Shown: piece after piece, positions 8,375 to 17,602 of the stretch
How the letters are laid out: every line of letters begins with the position of its first letter
Position numbering within the stretch: the stretch's first letter is position 1
From: Coriobacteriaceae bacterium
Lineage (GTDB): Bacteria; Actinomycetota; Coriobacteriia; Coriobacteriales; Coriobacteriaceae
Direction of reading: 5' to 3'
Length of the DNA: 64,000 nucleotides
Assembly: GCA_902835305.1 (NCBI GenBank)
Contig: CADFMD010000005.1
Coordinates: 82,508-146,507, forward strand
The notes under the pieces: generated by a model
What the model was told of the DNA's origin: nothing
The model's database searches: none
What the model saw: the letters and a program-made list of their open reading frames with translations, nothing else
Program-made: the position numbers and the translations under genes

Positions 8375-10522
8375 TTACTTCCTCTGCACCATGGTGAGGG
8401 AGATCTTCTTGCGGTCGCGATCGACCTTTTCAACCCACACCTTGACCGTGTCACCGACGCACACCACGTCGTTGGGGTGCTTGACGAAGCGGTTGGCCAG
8501 CTTGGAGATGTGCACGAGGCCGTCCTGGTGCACGCCCACGTCGACGAAGGCGCCAAAGTCGACGACGTTGCGCACCGTGCCCTTGAGTTCCATGCCGGGC
8601 TCCAGATCGTCGATGGAAAGCGCCGAGCGGCTAAAGACCACCTCGGGCGCGTCGTCGCGCGGGTCGCGACCGGGCTTCTTGAGCTCGTTGACAATGTCGA
8701 TGAGCGTTAAGGTGCCGCAGTCCAGGTCGCTTGCCAGCGCCGAGATGCTGCCCAGGCGGCGCTCGATATCGGGCACGCCGCCGCGGCTGAGCTCGCTTGC
8801 CGCAACGCCGGCGTGCTCCAGGACGGCCGTGGCCACCTCGTAGCTTTCGGGGTGGACGCTTGTCGCGTCGAGCGGGTTCTTGCCGCCGCTGATGCGCAGG
8901 AAACCTGCGGCGTTGAGGTACGCCTTGGGTCCCAGCTTGGGGACCTTCTTGAGCTGGCGGCGATCGGTAAAGGCGCCGTTTTCCTCGCGGTAGGCCACGA
9001 TGTTTTTGGCTACGCTCGGCGTGATACCAGATACGTAGCCCAGCAGGCTCGCGCTCGCGGTGTTGACGTCGACGCCCACGCGGTTGACGACGTCTTCCAC
9101 CACGTGGCCCAGGGTGCGCGAAAGCTCGGCCTGGTCAAGGTCGTGCTGGTACTGGCCAACGCCGATAGACTGGGGCGGAATCTTGACGAGTTCTGCCAGC
9201 GGATCTTGCAGGCGGCGGCCCAGGCTCATGGCGCCACGTACGGTGACGTCCAGGTCAGGATATTCCTGGCTCGCGAGTTCGGAGGCGGAGTACACCGATG
9301 CGCCGGCCTCGTTGACGATGGTGTATCGCAGCCCGGGCGCCTGCTCGGCAATGAACTCCGAGACGACTTCCTCGGTCTCGCGGCTGGCGGTGCCGTTGCC
9401 GATGACGATGGTGTTGACGCCGTCTTTCTTGACGAGGCGGGCGAGCTCGCGCTTGGTGCCGGCGACGTCGTGGCGCGGCTTGGTGGGATAGACCACGCCG
9501 TGGTCGAGCAGCTTGCCGGTCTCGTCCATGACGGCGACTTTGCAGCCGGTGCGGTAGCCCGGATCGAGCGCGAGCACGCGGGCGCCGCGCACGGGGCGGG
9601 CCGAGAGCAGGCCCTCGAGATTCTTGGCAAAGACGTTGATGGCCTCGGTTTGGGCGCGAACGGTGAGCTTGGCACGGGCCTCGCGCTCAAGGGAGGGCGC
9701 CATGAGGCGCTTGTAGCCGTCGGCGATGGCGGCATCGAAGACGGGGGCGAAGACACCCTGGCGTCGGGGCCAACGGCTACCGAGGCGTGCCGTGGCGGCG
9801 GCGCCGTCGACGTTGACGCGTACGCGGAGCTTGCCCTCGCGCTCGCCGCGGTCGATGGCAAGGATGCGGTGGTTGGGGATCTTGCGCACGGGTTCGTCGT
9901 AGTTGTAGTAGGGCTCGTAGGGGGTCTTCTCGGCGGGGTCGGTGGCCTCAACGACGATGTCGGCGGTGTTTTGCGTAAAGGCGCGCAGGTCGGCGACGTT
10001 CTCGGGGTCCTCGGCCACCGTCTCGGCCACGATGTCCGCCGCACCGGCGAGCGCCTTTTCGGGCGTGTCGAAGCCGGCCTGTTCGTTGACGTATGCCGCG
10101 GCGGCGTCGAGCGCGCTGCCCTTGGCCGAAGCCTGCATGATGATCATATTGGCGAGCGGCTCCAGGCCTGCCTCGCGGGCCTTCTGCGCACGGGTCATGC
10201 GCTTTTTGCGATAGGGCTTGTAGAGGTCCTCGACGCGCTGGAGCTGCGTGGCCTCACGAATCTGCTGCTCGAGCTCGGGCGTGAGCTTGCCCTGCGCGTC
10301 GATGAGCAGGATGACGTCCTCTTTGCGCTGCTCAAGATTGCGCAGGTAGGACAGGCGCTCGTCGAGCGCACGCAGGGCGACGTCATCCATGCCGCCGGTG
10401 GCCTCTTTACGGTAGCGCGAGATAAAGGGGATGGTATTGCCCTCGTCGATGAGCTTGACGGCCGCCTCGACGTTGGCGGCCTTAAGGTTGAGCTCGTGGG
10501 CGAGCTGCGCGATAAGATCCAT
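8375..10522 (-). CDS. tex: Tex family RNA-binding transcription accessory protein
   Basis: A 715-residue cytoplasmic protein. The N-terminal Tex helices hold NTIPFISRYRKEATGGMDD. The YqgF/RNase H-like domain begins RVLALDPGYRTGCKVAVMDE (around 320). A helix-hairpin-helix region includes LLGYVSGITPSVAKNIVAYREENG. The S1 RNA-binding domain GTVRNVVDFGAFVDVGVHQDGLVHIS is at the C-terminus (about 640-715). The length is close to that of E. coli YhgF/Tex (~770). The start at 10522 follows AAGGAG; a 29-codon upstream extension to 10609 has no site. It stands alone. Confidence 0.95.
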   Translation of the reverse strand: MDLIAQLAHELNLKAANVEAAVKLIDEGNTIPFISRYRKEATGGMDDVALRALDERLSYLRNLEQRKEDVILLIDAQGKLTPELEQQIREATQLQRVEDLYKPYRKKRMTRAQKAREAGLEPLANMIIMQASAKGSALDAAAAYVNEQAGFDTPEKALAGAADIVAETVAEDPENVADLRAFTQNTADIVVEATDPAEKTPYEPYYNYDEPVRKIPNHRILAIDRGEREGKLRVRVNVDGAAATARLGSRWPRRQGVFAPVFDAAIADGYKRLMAPSLEREARAKLTVRAQTEAINVFAKNLEGLLSARPVRGARVLALDPGYRTGCKVAVMDETGKLLDHGVVYPTKPRHDVAGTKRELARLVKKDGVNTIVIGNGTASRETEEVVSEFIAEQAPGLRYTIVNEAGASVYSASELASQEYPDLDVTVRGAMSLGRRLQDPLAELVKIPPQSIGVGQYQHDLDQAELSRTLGHVVEDVVNRVGVDVNTASASLLGYVSGITPSVAKNIVAYREENGAFTDRRQLKKVPKLGPKAYLNAAGFLRISGGKNPLDATSVHPESYEVATAVLEHAGVAASELSRGGVPDIERRLGSISALASDLDCGTLTLIDIVNELKKPGRDPRDDAPEVVFSRSALSIDDLEPGMELKGTVRNVVDFGAFVDVGVHQDGLVHISKLANRFVKHPNDVVCVGDTVKVWVEKVDRDRKKISLTMVQRK

Positions 10523-10606
10523 GGAACTCCTTGCGTTTATGGTGCATTTGCAGCACAGAGCCACCAAGGATACCACCCGTCCCAAAAGACTGTTTTGGGG
10601 CCGCGT

Positions 10607-10763
10607 CACAAAAACGGCCTATCTACTACGTTTTACCCGTAGGGGCTGACCATGCCCTTGTTTTCCGAAGATCGGCAACCCGTCTACCTGCGGTTTTTAT
10701 TTCGCGAAATTCGGTATGGTTGAGGGTGATCGGTTAAACGTAGTAGATAGGCCCATTTCGTGG
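10607..10763. repeat. MITE-like intergenic element with terminal inverted repeats
   Basis: GGCCTATCTACTACGTTT (10616-10633) and its exact complement AAACGTAGTAGATAGGCC (10736-10753) bound a ~100-bp interior. Similarity of the arms continues outward (CACAAAAAC against the complement of CATTTCGTG), giving ~28-bp imperfect ends. The interior has no long ORF. It sits in the 410-bp gap between tex and the Gfo/Idh gene. It could be a non-autonomous mobile element or a long-range RNA hairpin. Confidence 0.6.
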
Positions 10764-10830
10764 CGAACGAACCAAGCCGAGGTGCAAAAAGGCCCCCCGT
10801 CTCAGAAAATCATTGGAAACGTAGCAAAAT

Positions 10831-10860
10831 GCCCCGCGGGCAGGAGGCTGCTCGCGGGGC
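10831..10860 (-). terminator. Terminator of the SDR-MFS-oxidoreductase operon
   Basis: GCCCCGCG (10831-10838) pairs with CGCGGGGC (10853-10860). On the minus strand the stem is followed by ATTTTGCTACG. It lies about 75 bases past the stop of the minus-strand gene at 10934. Confidence 0.65.
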
Positions 10861-10933
10861 AAAGAAGAGGGGCTTATTTGTGGCGGACCGAGGGACTCGG
10901 CATGGGGTTTCTGCCGCGGCCGCTCTCAAGGCA

Positions 10934-11974
10934 TTACAGCTCGACGAGCTGGCCGGTCTCGGCGGCCTCCTTGATGGCGTTGAGAAGCGTGAGCGTCTTG
11001 ACGTTGTCGGCGGGGGTCACGACGGGCTCAACCTCACGGCGGACAACCTTCACAAAGTGCTTGAGCTGCATCTTGTGCGGCAGCGCCGGGTCCACGGCCG
11101 GAATCTCCATCTGCAGCGGCTTGTGCCAGTTGGAGGCGCCGTCGTAGGAGAACTGGTGCAGGCGGGGCAGCGAAAGGGCGCCCAAGGTTCCGCCAATAAA
11201 GTAGGCATCGGCGTCGAAGGGGCGGTACTGCGGGTCCTCGCGAGCGGTGGCCTCCCAGTTCCAGGGGCTGGCGGTGGCATCGGAGATGGTCATGCTCGCG
11301 AGCGCGCCATCGGCAAAACGGACGTTGACCACAGCGGAGTCCTCGGTCTCAAAACCGCGGGCGGCGCTGGACTGCATGCCCTGGACGGCGACGGGCTCGC
11401 CCAGCAGGTAACGGAGCAGGTCGACGTCGTGCACCAGGTTGACCAGGATCGGGCCGGCACCCTTTTTGCGGCGCCACTCGACATCAAAGTACCCGTCATT
11501 CTTATAGATCATGTAGTGGAAACTCGACACGGTGAGCTTGCCCAGCTCACCGGACTCGATGATCTCCTTGGCCTTGTTGACGAAGGGGTTGTGGCGACGG
11601 TGCTGGCCCACGAGCACGGGCACGCCGGCGGTCTCGGCCTCGGCGGCGAAGGCCTGGGCATCCTCGAGGTCGTTGGAGATTGGCTTTTCGACCAGCGGCA
11701 CGATGTTGCGCTTCACGGCCTCGCGGGCAACGCCCAGATGCAGGTCGTTGGGGGTGGCGATGATGACGGCCTCGGGCTTGACCTCGTCCATCATCTGGGC
11801 GGGATCGGTGTAAAACGGCACGCCGGCGGCCTCGGCCGTGGCACGGGCGCCCTCAAAGGCGTCGGCGATGGCGACGAGCTCGGCTTCGGGCTCCTCGGTG
11901 ACAAAGCGGATGTGGTTGCGGCCCATGGCACCGGCGCCGATAACGGCAATGCGGACGGGGTTGAGCTCAGACAT
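10934..11974 (-). CDS. Gfo/Idh/MocA family NAD(P)-dependent oxidoreductase
   Basis: A 346-residue sugar or cyclitol dehydrogenase-like enzyme. The Rossmann motif IAVIGAGAMGRNH opens the protein (about 9-21). VEKPISND (around 107) carries the catalytic Lys of the EKP motif, and HDVDLLRYL supplies the His/Asp often seen in the active site. AAGGAGT precedes the ATG. It is the last gene of a three-gene minus-strand operon with an MFS permease and an SDR enzyme, so it probably oxidises or reduces the imported compound. The substrate is unknown; inositol- or sugar-like molecules are typical. Confidence 0.88.
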   Translation of the reverse strand: MSELNPVRIAVIGAGAMGRNHIRFVTEEPEAELVAIADAFEGARATAEAAGVPFYTDPAQMMDEVKPEAVIIATPNDLHLGVAREAVKRNIVPLVEKPISNDLEDAQAFAAEAETAGVPVLVGQHRRHNPFVNKAKEIIESGELGKLTVSSFHYMIYKNDGYFDVEWRRKKGAGPILVNLVHDVDLLRYLLGEPVAVQGMQSSAARGFETEDSAVVNVRFADGALASMTISDATASPWNWEATAREDPQYRPFDADAYFIGGTLGALSLPRLHQFSYDGASNWHKPLQMEIPAVDPALPHKMQLKHFVKVVRREVEPVVTPADNVKTLTLLNAIKEAAETGQLVEL

Positions 11975-12042
11975 TTCGACTCCTTAATACTGGTGACCGG
12001 TGGAATGCGGCAAGAGAACGGCCCTTGCCGCGTCAAGCAAAA

Positions 12043-13299
12043 CTAAGCGGACTTCTTCTTGCTGTCGGAGACCATCATGTAGACGGTGAGTACGACGGCG
12101 ATGACGGCAATCACGATGGCGCCGTAGAAGGACTGCTGGTAGGCGGCGCTGCCGGCCTCGGCGTGATACAGCACGGCGGTGATGGGCTGGCTGATCCAGG
12201 TAGAAGCGGCGTAGCCCAAAAACATGATGCCGTAGTTGACGCCGATGTTGCTGGTGCCAAAGGCGCCACCGGTGAGCGGCGGGTAGATGACGAGCAGGGC
12301 GCCAAAGCTAAAGCCGAGCAGGGCGAGCGCCACAAAGAACATGCTCTGCGTAAAGCTCATCGACATGATGACGAGCGCGACGATGGTGACGACAAGGCTG
12401 ATGAGCAGCGACTTATAGGCGCCGAGCTTGTCGATGATCTGGCCAAAGGACAGACGGCCAACCAGGTTGGCGCAGGTGTTGACGGAGACGACCACGCCGC
12501 CGAGGGCGACGGCCGCGGCGCTCGTGGGGTCGGCGAAGAGCTGGACGGCGGCGATGGAGGCAACCTTGCCCACGAGCAGGGTGCCCGCGGTGGCGGCAAA
12601 GGCGAAGGTGACGATGAGGACCCAGAAGCGCGGGGCCTTGACCATCTCGCCTGGGGTGAGGTCGCCGAAGGTGCCGGCGTGCGCACCGCCCTTGGGGGCC
12701 TCGAAGCCCTCGGGCAGCCAGCCGGCCTCGGGGGCCTTCAGGAACAGGGCGGAGGCGGCGATCATTACAAAGAAGATGACGCCGAGTGCCTTGAGGGCGC
12801 CAAAGATGCCGAGACTCGGGATGAGCAGCGAGGCGAGCACCGGGGACAGCACGGCGGGGCCGGCGGTGGAGGCGGCAAGGGTGATGCCGGAGGCGAGGCC
12901 CTTCTTGTCGATGAACCACTTTTGGCCGGTGGTGAGCGCAGGGTTGTAGCCCAGGCCGTTGCCAATGGCGGCGACGAGCGAGAACCACAGGTAGAACTGC
13001 CACGGCTCGGTGACGGTGCCGGACATGAACCAGCCCAGGCCGTAGCACACGGCGGCGGCGATCACGACGTTGCGCGGGCCGATCTTATCGGAGATGCGGC
13101 CGGCGAAGATGCCCGTCACGGCCATGATGGTCTGAAAGACCGGGAAAGCCCAGGTGAGGGCGCTGGACCACTCGGGATAGACGGCGAGCAGGTTCTTGCT
13201 TACGACGGAATACAGCGCGATGGAGCTGATGAAGAACATGGTGACGCACGCGGCGGAAAGCACGGCGGCGCGACCCTTATTGGAGTTGGTGGAAGCCAT
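12043..13299 (-). CDS. MFS transporter, OFA (oxalate/formate antiporter)-like
   Basis: A 418-residue 12-TM permease. Motifs include GRISDKIGPRNVV in the loop 2-3 region and GLGYNPALTTGQKWFIDKKG, typical of the OFA family of monocarboxylate transporters. It has a short cytoplasmic Lys/Ser tail. The ATG at 13299 was chosen because the sequence after it matches the family N-terminus; the ribosome site (AAAGAG) is modest. It lies between an SDR and a Gfo/Idh enzyme and probably brings in their substrate or exports the product. Confidence 0.85.
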   Translation of the reverse strand: MASTNSNKGRAAVLSAACVTMFFISSIALYSVVSKNLLAVYPEWSSALTWAFPVFQTIMAVTGIFAGRISDKIGPRNVVIAAAVCYGLGWFMSGTVTEPWQFYLWFSLVAAIGNGLGYNPALTTGQKWFIDKKGLASGITLAASTAGPAVLSPVLASLLIPSLGIFGALKALGVIFFVMIAASALFLKAPEAGWLPEGFEAPKGGAHAGTFGDLTPGEMVKAPRFWVLIVTFAFAATAGTLLVGKVASIAAVQLFADPTSAAAVALGGVVVSVNTCANLVGRLSFGQIIDKLGAYKSLLISLVVTIVALVIMSMSFTQSMFFVALALLGFSFGALLVIYPPLTGGAFGTSNIGVNYGIMFLGYAASTWISQPITAVLYHAEAGSAAYQQSFYGAIVIAVIAVVLTVYMMVSDSKKKSA

Positions 13300-13383
13300 T
13301 GGACTCTTTCTAATCGATACGGGGGAGGGGAGGGGCAAACGCCGCTGAGGTGCTTGCCCCGCGCCCCTTTCTACCGGGCTGGT

Positions 13384-14265
13384 TTACTGGTCAGTCGGCT
13401 TTGCGACGCCGGACTCATCGGACCAGAGCTCGACGCCCTTGTTCTTGAGGTAGTTGTCGGCAAAGGCGCGGCGGCCGCCGGGCTTGGCGGTGAGGTCGCC
13501 CATCATGTTGGAGAAGCCGCCATCGACCTTGATGGCGTCGCCGGTGGTAAAGTCCGAGCGCTTGGACGCCAGGAACATGACGGCGTTGGCGATATCACTG
13601 ACCTCGCCGATGCGGCGCGTGGCGATGAGGCGGCTGCGGCTCTTCTCGACCTCGGGGTCGGCGTAAAAGCTCGCCGACATCGGGGTCTTAACAAAGCAGG
13701 GCTCGACGCAGTTGGAGCGCACGCCGTAGGGGCCCCACTCGGCGGCGAGCATCTTGGACATCATGTTGACGCCGGCCTTGGTGGAGCTGTACACGCCCGA
13801 GAACGTCTCGGGGGAGTGGCTGGCAACGGTCGAGATGTGCACCAGGCGACCCTGGCCAGCCTTGATCATCTCGCGACCAAAGCGCTGCGAGGTGATGAAG
13901 TAGCCGGTGAGGTTGACGTTGATGACCTCGTTCCAGTCACTCAGCGGCAGGTCTTCCATGGCTGCGAAGCGCAGGATGCCGGCGGTGTTGACAAGGACGT
14001 CGACGCGGCCGAAGTCGGCGATGGTGGCGTCGACGGCGGCCTGAACCTCGGTCTCGTCGGTGGCGTTCATCTTGTAACCCTCGGCGTGGATGCCAAACTC
14101 GGCGGCGAGGTCGGCAGCTGCGGCCTTGACCTTTTCCTCGTCCAGATCGAGCAGGACGACGTTGGCGCCGTTGCGGGCGAACTCGCGGCAAATCTCGACG
14201 CCCATGCCGCCGAGTGCGCCGGTCACGGCGCAGACATCGCCCTCGAGCTTAAGCCAATTGCTCAT
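13384..14265 (-). CDS. Short-chain dehydrogenase/reductase (classical SDR)
   Basis: A 293-residue oxidoreductase. The cofactor motif TGALGGMG is at 15-22 and the NTAG motif at 93-96. The catalytic Ser145, Tyr159 and Lys163 (YSSTK) are all present. Asp40 after the second strand favours NAD over NADP. A C-terminal extension beyond ~250 is longer than in many classical SDRs. AGAAGGGAAG precedes the ATG at 14265. It is the first gene of the operon facing a LysR regulator; the substrate is unknown. Confidence 0.9.
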   Translation of the reverse strand: MSNWLKLEGDVCAVTGALGGMGVEICREFARNGANVVLLDLDEEKVKAAAADLAAEFGIHAEGYKMNATDETEVQAAVDATIADFGRVDVLVNTAGILRFAAMEDLPLSDWNEVINVNLTGYFITSQRFGREMIKAGQGRLVHISTVASHSPETFSGVYSSTKAGVNMMSKMLAAEWGPYGVRSNCVEPCFVKTPMSASFYADPEVEKSRSRLIATRRIGEVSDIANAVMFLASKRSDFTTGDAIKVDGGFSNMMGDLTAKPGGRRAFADNYLKNKGVELWSDESGVAKPTDQ

Positions 14266-14498
14266 AGGAACTTCCCTTCTTGTGCCTCCCAGTGGGTCGC
14301 TCCCATTAACCGACCCACGTGGTTTTCGCTGGTTATCGTATGCTTAGCGTTCGCGCAGGTGAATTGCATATTTGTTAGAATGGCGTTAACCGTAGGTTTA
14401 CACTGTGCATTGAGGTTTGTTCTCAATTGAGCGTGTGACCTGCGAAAACGACCCCCTGCGGCGCTGTGGGCCCGCGCGTGCGAAAACGGGAGATTGAC
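14266..14498. promoter_or_regulatory. Divergent LysR-type control region
   Basis: The 233 bases between the SDR operon and the LysR gene contain two dyads of the kind LysR proteins bind: AACC-GTA-GGTT (14388-14398) and TTGAG-N7-CTCAA (14410-14426). They are ~22 bp apart, about two helical turns. The region is AT-richer than its surroundings. Regulation of the operon by the adjacent LysR protein is inferred. Confidence 0.5.
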
Positions 14499-15377
14499 GT
14501 GTACGATCGACGACTTGACGCTATTTCGGCCGCCGCGGAGCTGGGAAGTTTCTCGCGTGCCGCGGCAAAGCTGCGCGTGTCGACCCCGGCGCTCGTCAAA
14601 CAGGTGTCGGGGTTCGAGGCCGAGTTTGGCATCACGTTGTTCGAGCGCTCGCACTCGGGCGTCAAGGTGACGCCGGCGGGCGCGCTGTTGGTGGACGACG
14701 CGCGCTCGATCATGCGCCAATCCGAGGATGCGTTGCGCCGCGCCCGGCGAGCGGCGGGCGATGGCGGTGCGGTGCGCCTGGGCGTATCGATGATGTGCCC
14801 GGGGCGCCACACGCTCGCGCTGTGGCCGCAGGTGCACGACATGGAGCCGCGCTTGCGTTTTGAGATTGTGCCGGTGGGGGACCTTTACGATGAGCGCGAG
14901 ACCGTCATGCGCAGTCTGGGGCGCGAGGTGGATGTGGTGCAGTCGAGTTTTTCGACCCCGCGCTGGGGTGATGCCTGCCAAAAGCTCCGCATTGTCAACG
15001 TGCCGTTTTATATCGACCTGCCGCGCACGAGCCCGCTGGCACGCAAGAACCGTATTTCGATCGCCGACTTGGAGGGTATGCGTCTGCGCGTACTGCGCCA
15101 CGGCAACGACGCCATGGACAGCCTGCGCATCGACCTTTTGGCCGACGGCGGCGTGGACGTGATCGACGTGGATAGCTTTGACTTTGCGCTTTTTAACGAG
15201 GCAGAGGAAAAGGGCGACGCGGTGCTCACCTGCGGCGCATGGTCGGGTGTGCACCCGGCCTTTGTGGGCGTACCGTTTCTATGCGGTCGCGAGGTGCCGG
15301 TCTATTTGCACTACCCGCTCGAGCCCACCCTCCAAGTCCAAAAATTCGTCAACGCCATGGCCCAACTCCTCAACTAG
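14499..15377 (+). CDS. LysR-family transcriptional regulator
   Basis: A 292-residue regulator. The HTH (about 2-60) reads YDRRLDAISAAAELGSFSRAAAKL followed by STPALVKQVSGFEAEFGITLFERS, the standard LTTR signature. The C-terminal effector domain spans ~88-285. I chose the GTG at 14499 because GGGAG precedes it by six bases and it gives the normal short LTTR N-terminus; GTGs at 14466 and 14478 are possible. It diverges from the SDR-MFS-Gfo/Idh operon and is its likely activator. Confidence 0.85.
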   Translation: MYDRRLDAISAAAELGSFSRAAAKLRVSTPALVKQVSGFEAEFGITLFERSHSGVKVTPAGALLVDDARSIMRQSEDALRRARRAAGDGGAVRLGVSMMCPGRHTLALWPQVHDMEPRLRFEIVPVGDLYDERETVMRSLGREVDVVQSSFSTPRWGDACQKLRIVNVPFYIDLPRTSPLARKNRISIADLEGMRLRVLRHGNDAMDSLRIDLLADGGVDVIDVDSFDFALFNEAEEKGDAVLTCGAWSGVHPAFVGVPFLCGREVPVYLHYPLEPTLQVQKFVNAMAQLLN

Positions 15378-15394
15378 CTCATTTGGCGCGGGTA

Positions 15395-15519
15395 GTCTTT
15401 TTGGGACGGGGCTTTTTTAGCTACTTTCGCCGCCCTGCCTGCGCACCCTCAAAGTAGTCAAAAAGCCCCGTCCCAAAGAGACTAACAAAACGAGGCCCTG
15501 GCCAAACGGCCAGGGCCTC
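15395..15519 (+). terminator. Two consecutive hairpins downstream of the LysR gene
   Basis: A long imperfect palindrome spans 15395-15482. The left arm contains TTTGGGACGGGGCTTTTT and the right arm AAAAAGCCCCGTCCCAAA, so each strand has a run of T after the GC core. It is followed by a perfect 12-bp hairpin, GAGGCCCTGGCC at 15492-15503 with its complement at 15508-15519. Either can end LysR transcription. Confidence 0.65.
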
Positions 15520-15562
15520 ACTAACCTTTATTCCGTTTTAAACAACGGGCTGATTGCGCGCA

Positions 15563-15668
15563 GGAGGGTGCCCCGGGGCGGCGGGGTATTTCCTCCGCGC
15601 GCAGTTTCGCAGCGAAGCGAGAATGTTTGAGCACGGAGGAATTACCCCGACGCCCCGGGGCACCCTCC
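15563..15668. repeat. Long imperfect palindrome
   Basis: A 35-base arm (15563-15597, beginning GGAGGGTGCCCCGGGGCG) is complementary to 15634-15668 with about three mismatches, around a 36-base loop. It ends 15 bases from the stop of the minus-strand ABC gene and could terminate it or be an inserted palindromic repeat. Nothing else is seen in this 305-bp gap. Confidence 0.6.
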
Positions 15669-15682
15669 GTCAGTAACCGTTC

Positions 15683-17602
15683 CTACTCCAGCTCAAACGC
15701 ACCCGTGTACAGCTGGTAGTAGTACCCGCGCTTGGCGATCAGCTCGTCGTGGTTGCCGCGCTCGATGATACGGCCGTGGTCCAGACAGATGATCGCGTCG
15801 GAGTTGCGCACGGTGGACAGGCGGTGTGCGATGACAAACGTCGTGCGGCCCTCCATGAGCTTATCCATGCCCGCCTGCACGATGGCCTCGGTGCGGGTGT
15901 CGATGGAGCTCGTGGCCTCGTCTAGAATCATCGCCGGCGGATCGGCGACGGCGGCGCGGGCGATCGAGATCAGCTGGCGCTGGCCCTGCGACAGCTGTGC
16001 GCCGTTGCCGGTGAGCATCGTGTCGTAGCCGTCGGGCAGGCGGGTGATAAAGTCGTCTGCGCCCGCGAGCTTGGCCGCCGCGATGCACTCCTCGTCGGTC
16101 GCATCCAGGTTGCCGTAGCGGATGTTGTCCATCACGGTGCCGGTGAACAGGTTCACGTCCTGCAGCACGACGCCCAGCGAGCGGCGCAGATCGGCCTTGC
16201 GGATCTTATTGACGTTGATGCCGTCGTAGCGAATCTTGCCGTCGGCGATGTCATAGAAGCGGTTGATGAGGTTGGTGATGGTCGTCTTACCGGCACCGGT
16301 GGCGCCGACAAACGCGACCTTCTGGCCCGGCTTGGCAAACACGGACACGCCGTGCAGGACCTCGTGGTCGGGGGTGTAGCCAAAGTCGACGTTGTCCATG
16401 ACCAAGTCGCCGCGCAGCGGGACGTACTCGATCTCGCCGGTTGCGCGGTGCGGATGTTTCCACGCCCACATGCCGGTGTGGTGGTCAGCCTCCTCGAACT
16501 CCCAAGTCTCGGGGTTCACCTGTGCGTTGACGAGCGTCACGTAGCCTTCGTCGGCCTCGGGCTTCTCGTCGATGAGCTCAAAGATGCGGTCGGCGCCGGC
16601 GAGGCCCATGACCACGGCGTTGATCTGCTGCGAGATCTGGCCGATCTGTCCGCAGAACTGCTTGGTCATGTTGAGGAACGGCACCACGACGGCGATGGAC
16701 AGCGCCATGCCCGAGATGCTCAGGTTGGGCACGCCCAGCGCCAGGAAAATGCCGCCCGCCAGTGCGACCAGCACGTAGAGCAGGTTGCCCAGGTTCATAA
16801 GGATGGGCATGAGGATGTTGGCGTACATGTTGGCCTTCTGGGAGACCTCGAAGAGCTTTTCGTTGCGCTCATCGAAATCGGCCTCGGCGGCAGATTCGTG
16901 GCAGAACGCCTTGACGACTTTCTGGCCGTTCATAACCTCCTCGATGTGGCCCTCGACCACGCCGAGTTCGGTCTGCTGCGCGATAAAGAACCGCGCGGAG
17001 TTGGAGCCGAGGAGCTTGGTCATAAAGGTCATAAAGGCGACGCCGGCGATGATGACCAGGCACATCCACACGCTGTAGTACAGCATGATAAAGAACACCG
17101 TGACGATGATGATGATCGTCATGAGCAGGTTGGGCAGCGACTGGCTGATCATCTGACGCAGCGTGTCGATGTCGTTGGTGTAGTGGCTCATGATATCGCC
17201 GCGCTGGTGCGTGTCGAAGTAGCGGATCGGCAGGTCCTGCATGCGGTTGAACATCATCTCGCGCAGCTTCTCGAGCGAGCCCTGCGTGATGACGGCCATG
17301 GCGCGGTTCCAGAAGAGCGAGGACAGGACACCGACGCCGTAGATGCAGGCGAGGGTGGTCACGAGCTGCAGAATCTTGGGCTGTGCGGCTTCCCAATCGC
17401 CCGACTGCCACGATTCGCTAATAATCTGCAGGGCGCTCTGCAGGAAGGTCGCGCCGATGGAGTTGATGATGGCGCAGAGCACCACGCCGGCGACGACAAG
17501 GGGCAAAAGCACGGGATAGAAGCCAAAGAGCGTCTTGATGAGGCGCGACATGGTGCCGCCCTTGCGGTTGAGTGCGCGCTCGGCGGTCGTTGCCTTACTC
17601 AT
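15683..17602 (-). CDS. ABC exporter half-transporter, subunit with canonical NBD
   Basis: A 639-residue fused permease/ATPase. Six TM segments fill the first ~330 residues. The NBD has Walker A GATGAGKTT, signature LSQGQRQ, Walker B MILDEATSS with the catalytic Glu, and H-loop AHRLST, so its own motifs are intact. A segment of ~40 residues (NPETWEFEEADHHTGMWAW) is inserted between the TMD and NBD. The ATG at 17602 overlaps the upstream ABC stop by eight bases and follows AGGAGGCGAGG, so the two subunits are translationally coupled. They probably form a heterodimeric drug or peptide exporter. Confidence 0.93.
   Translation of the reverse strand: MSKATTAERALNRKGGTMSRLIKTLFGFYPVLLPLVVAGVVLCAIINSIGATFLQSALQIISESWQSGDWEAAQPKILQLVTTLACIYGVGVLSSLFWNRAMAVITQGSLEKLREMMFNRMQDLPIRYFDTHQRGDIMSHYTNDIDTLRQMISQSLPNLLMTIIIIVTVFFIMLYYSVWMCLVIIAGVAFMTFMTKLLGSNSARFFIAQQTELGVVEGHIEEVMNGQKVVKAFCHESAAEADFDERNEKLFEVSQKANMYANILMPILMNLGNLLYVLVALAGGIFLALGVPNLSISGMALSIAVVVPFLNMTKQFCGQIGQISQQINAVVMGLAGADRIFELIDEKPEADEGYVTLVNAQVNPETWEFEEADHHTGMWAWKHPHRATGEIEYVPLRGDLVMDNVDFGYTPDHEVLHGVSVFAKPGQKVAFVGATGAGKTTITNLINRFYDIADGKIRYDGINVNKIRKADLRRSLGVVLQDVNLFTGTVMDNIRYGNLDATDEECIAAAKLAGADDFITRLPDGYDTMLTGNGAQLSQGQRQLISIARAAVADPPAMILDEATSSIDTRTEAIVQAGMDKLMEGRTTFVIAHRLSTVRNSDAIICLDHGRIIERGNHDELIAKRGYYYQLYTGAFELE

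Noticed and set aside
8813..10642. A 609-codon plus-strand frame opposite tex
   Set aside because: Tex is certain on the other strand; the frame is low in complexity and lacks a ribosome site.
12025..14430. An 801-codon plus-strand frame opposite the MFS and SDR genes
   Set aside because: The same reason: the minus-strand genes have clear family motifs, and this frame is Gly/Ala/Asp/His-rich shadow.
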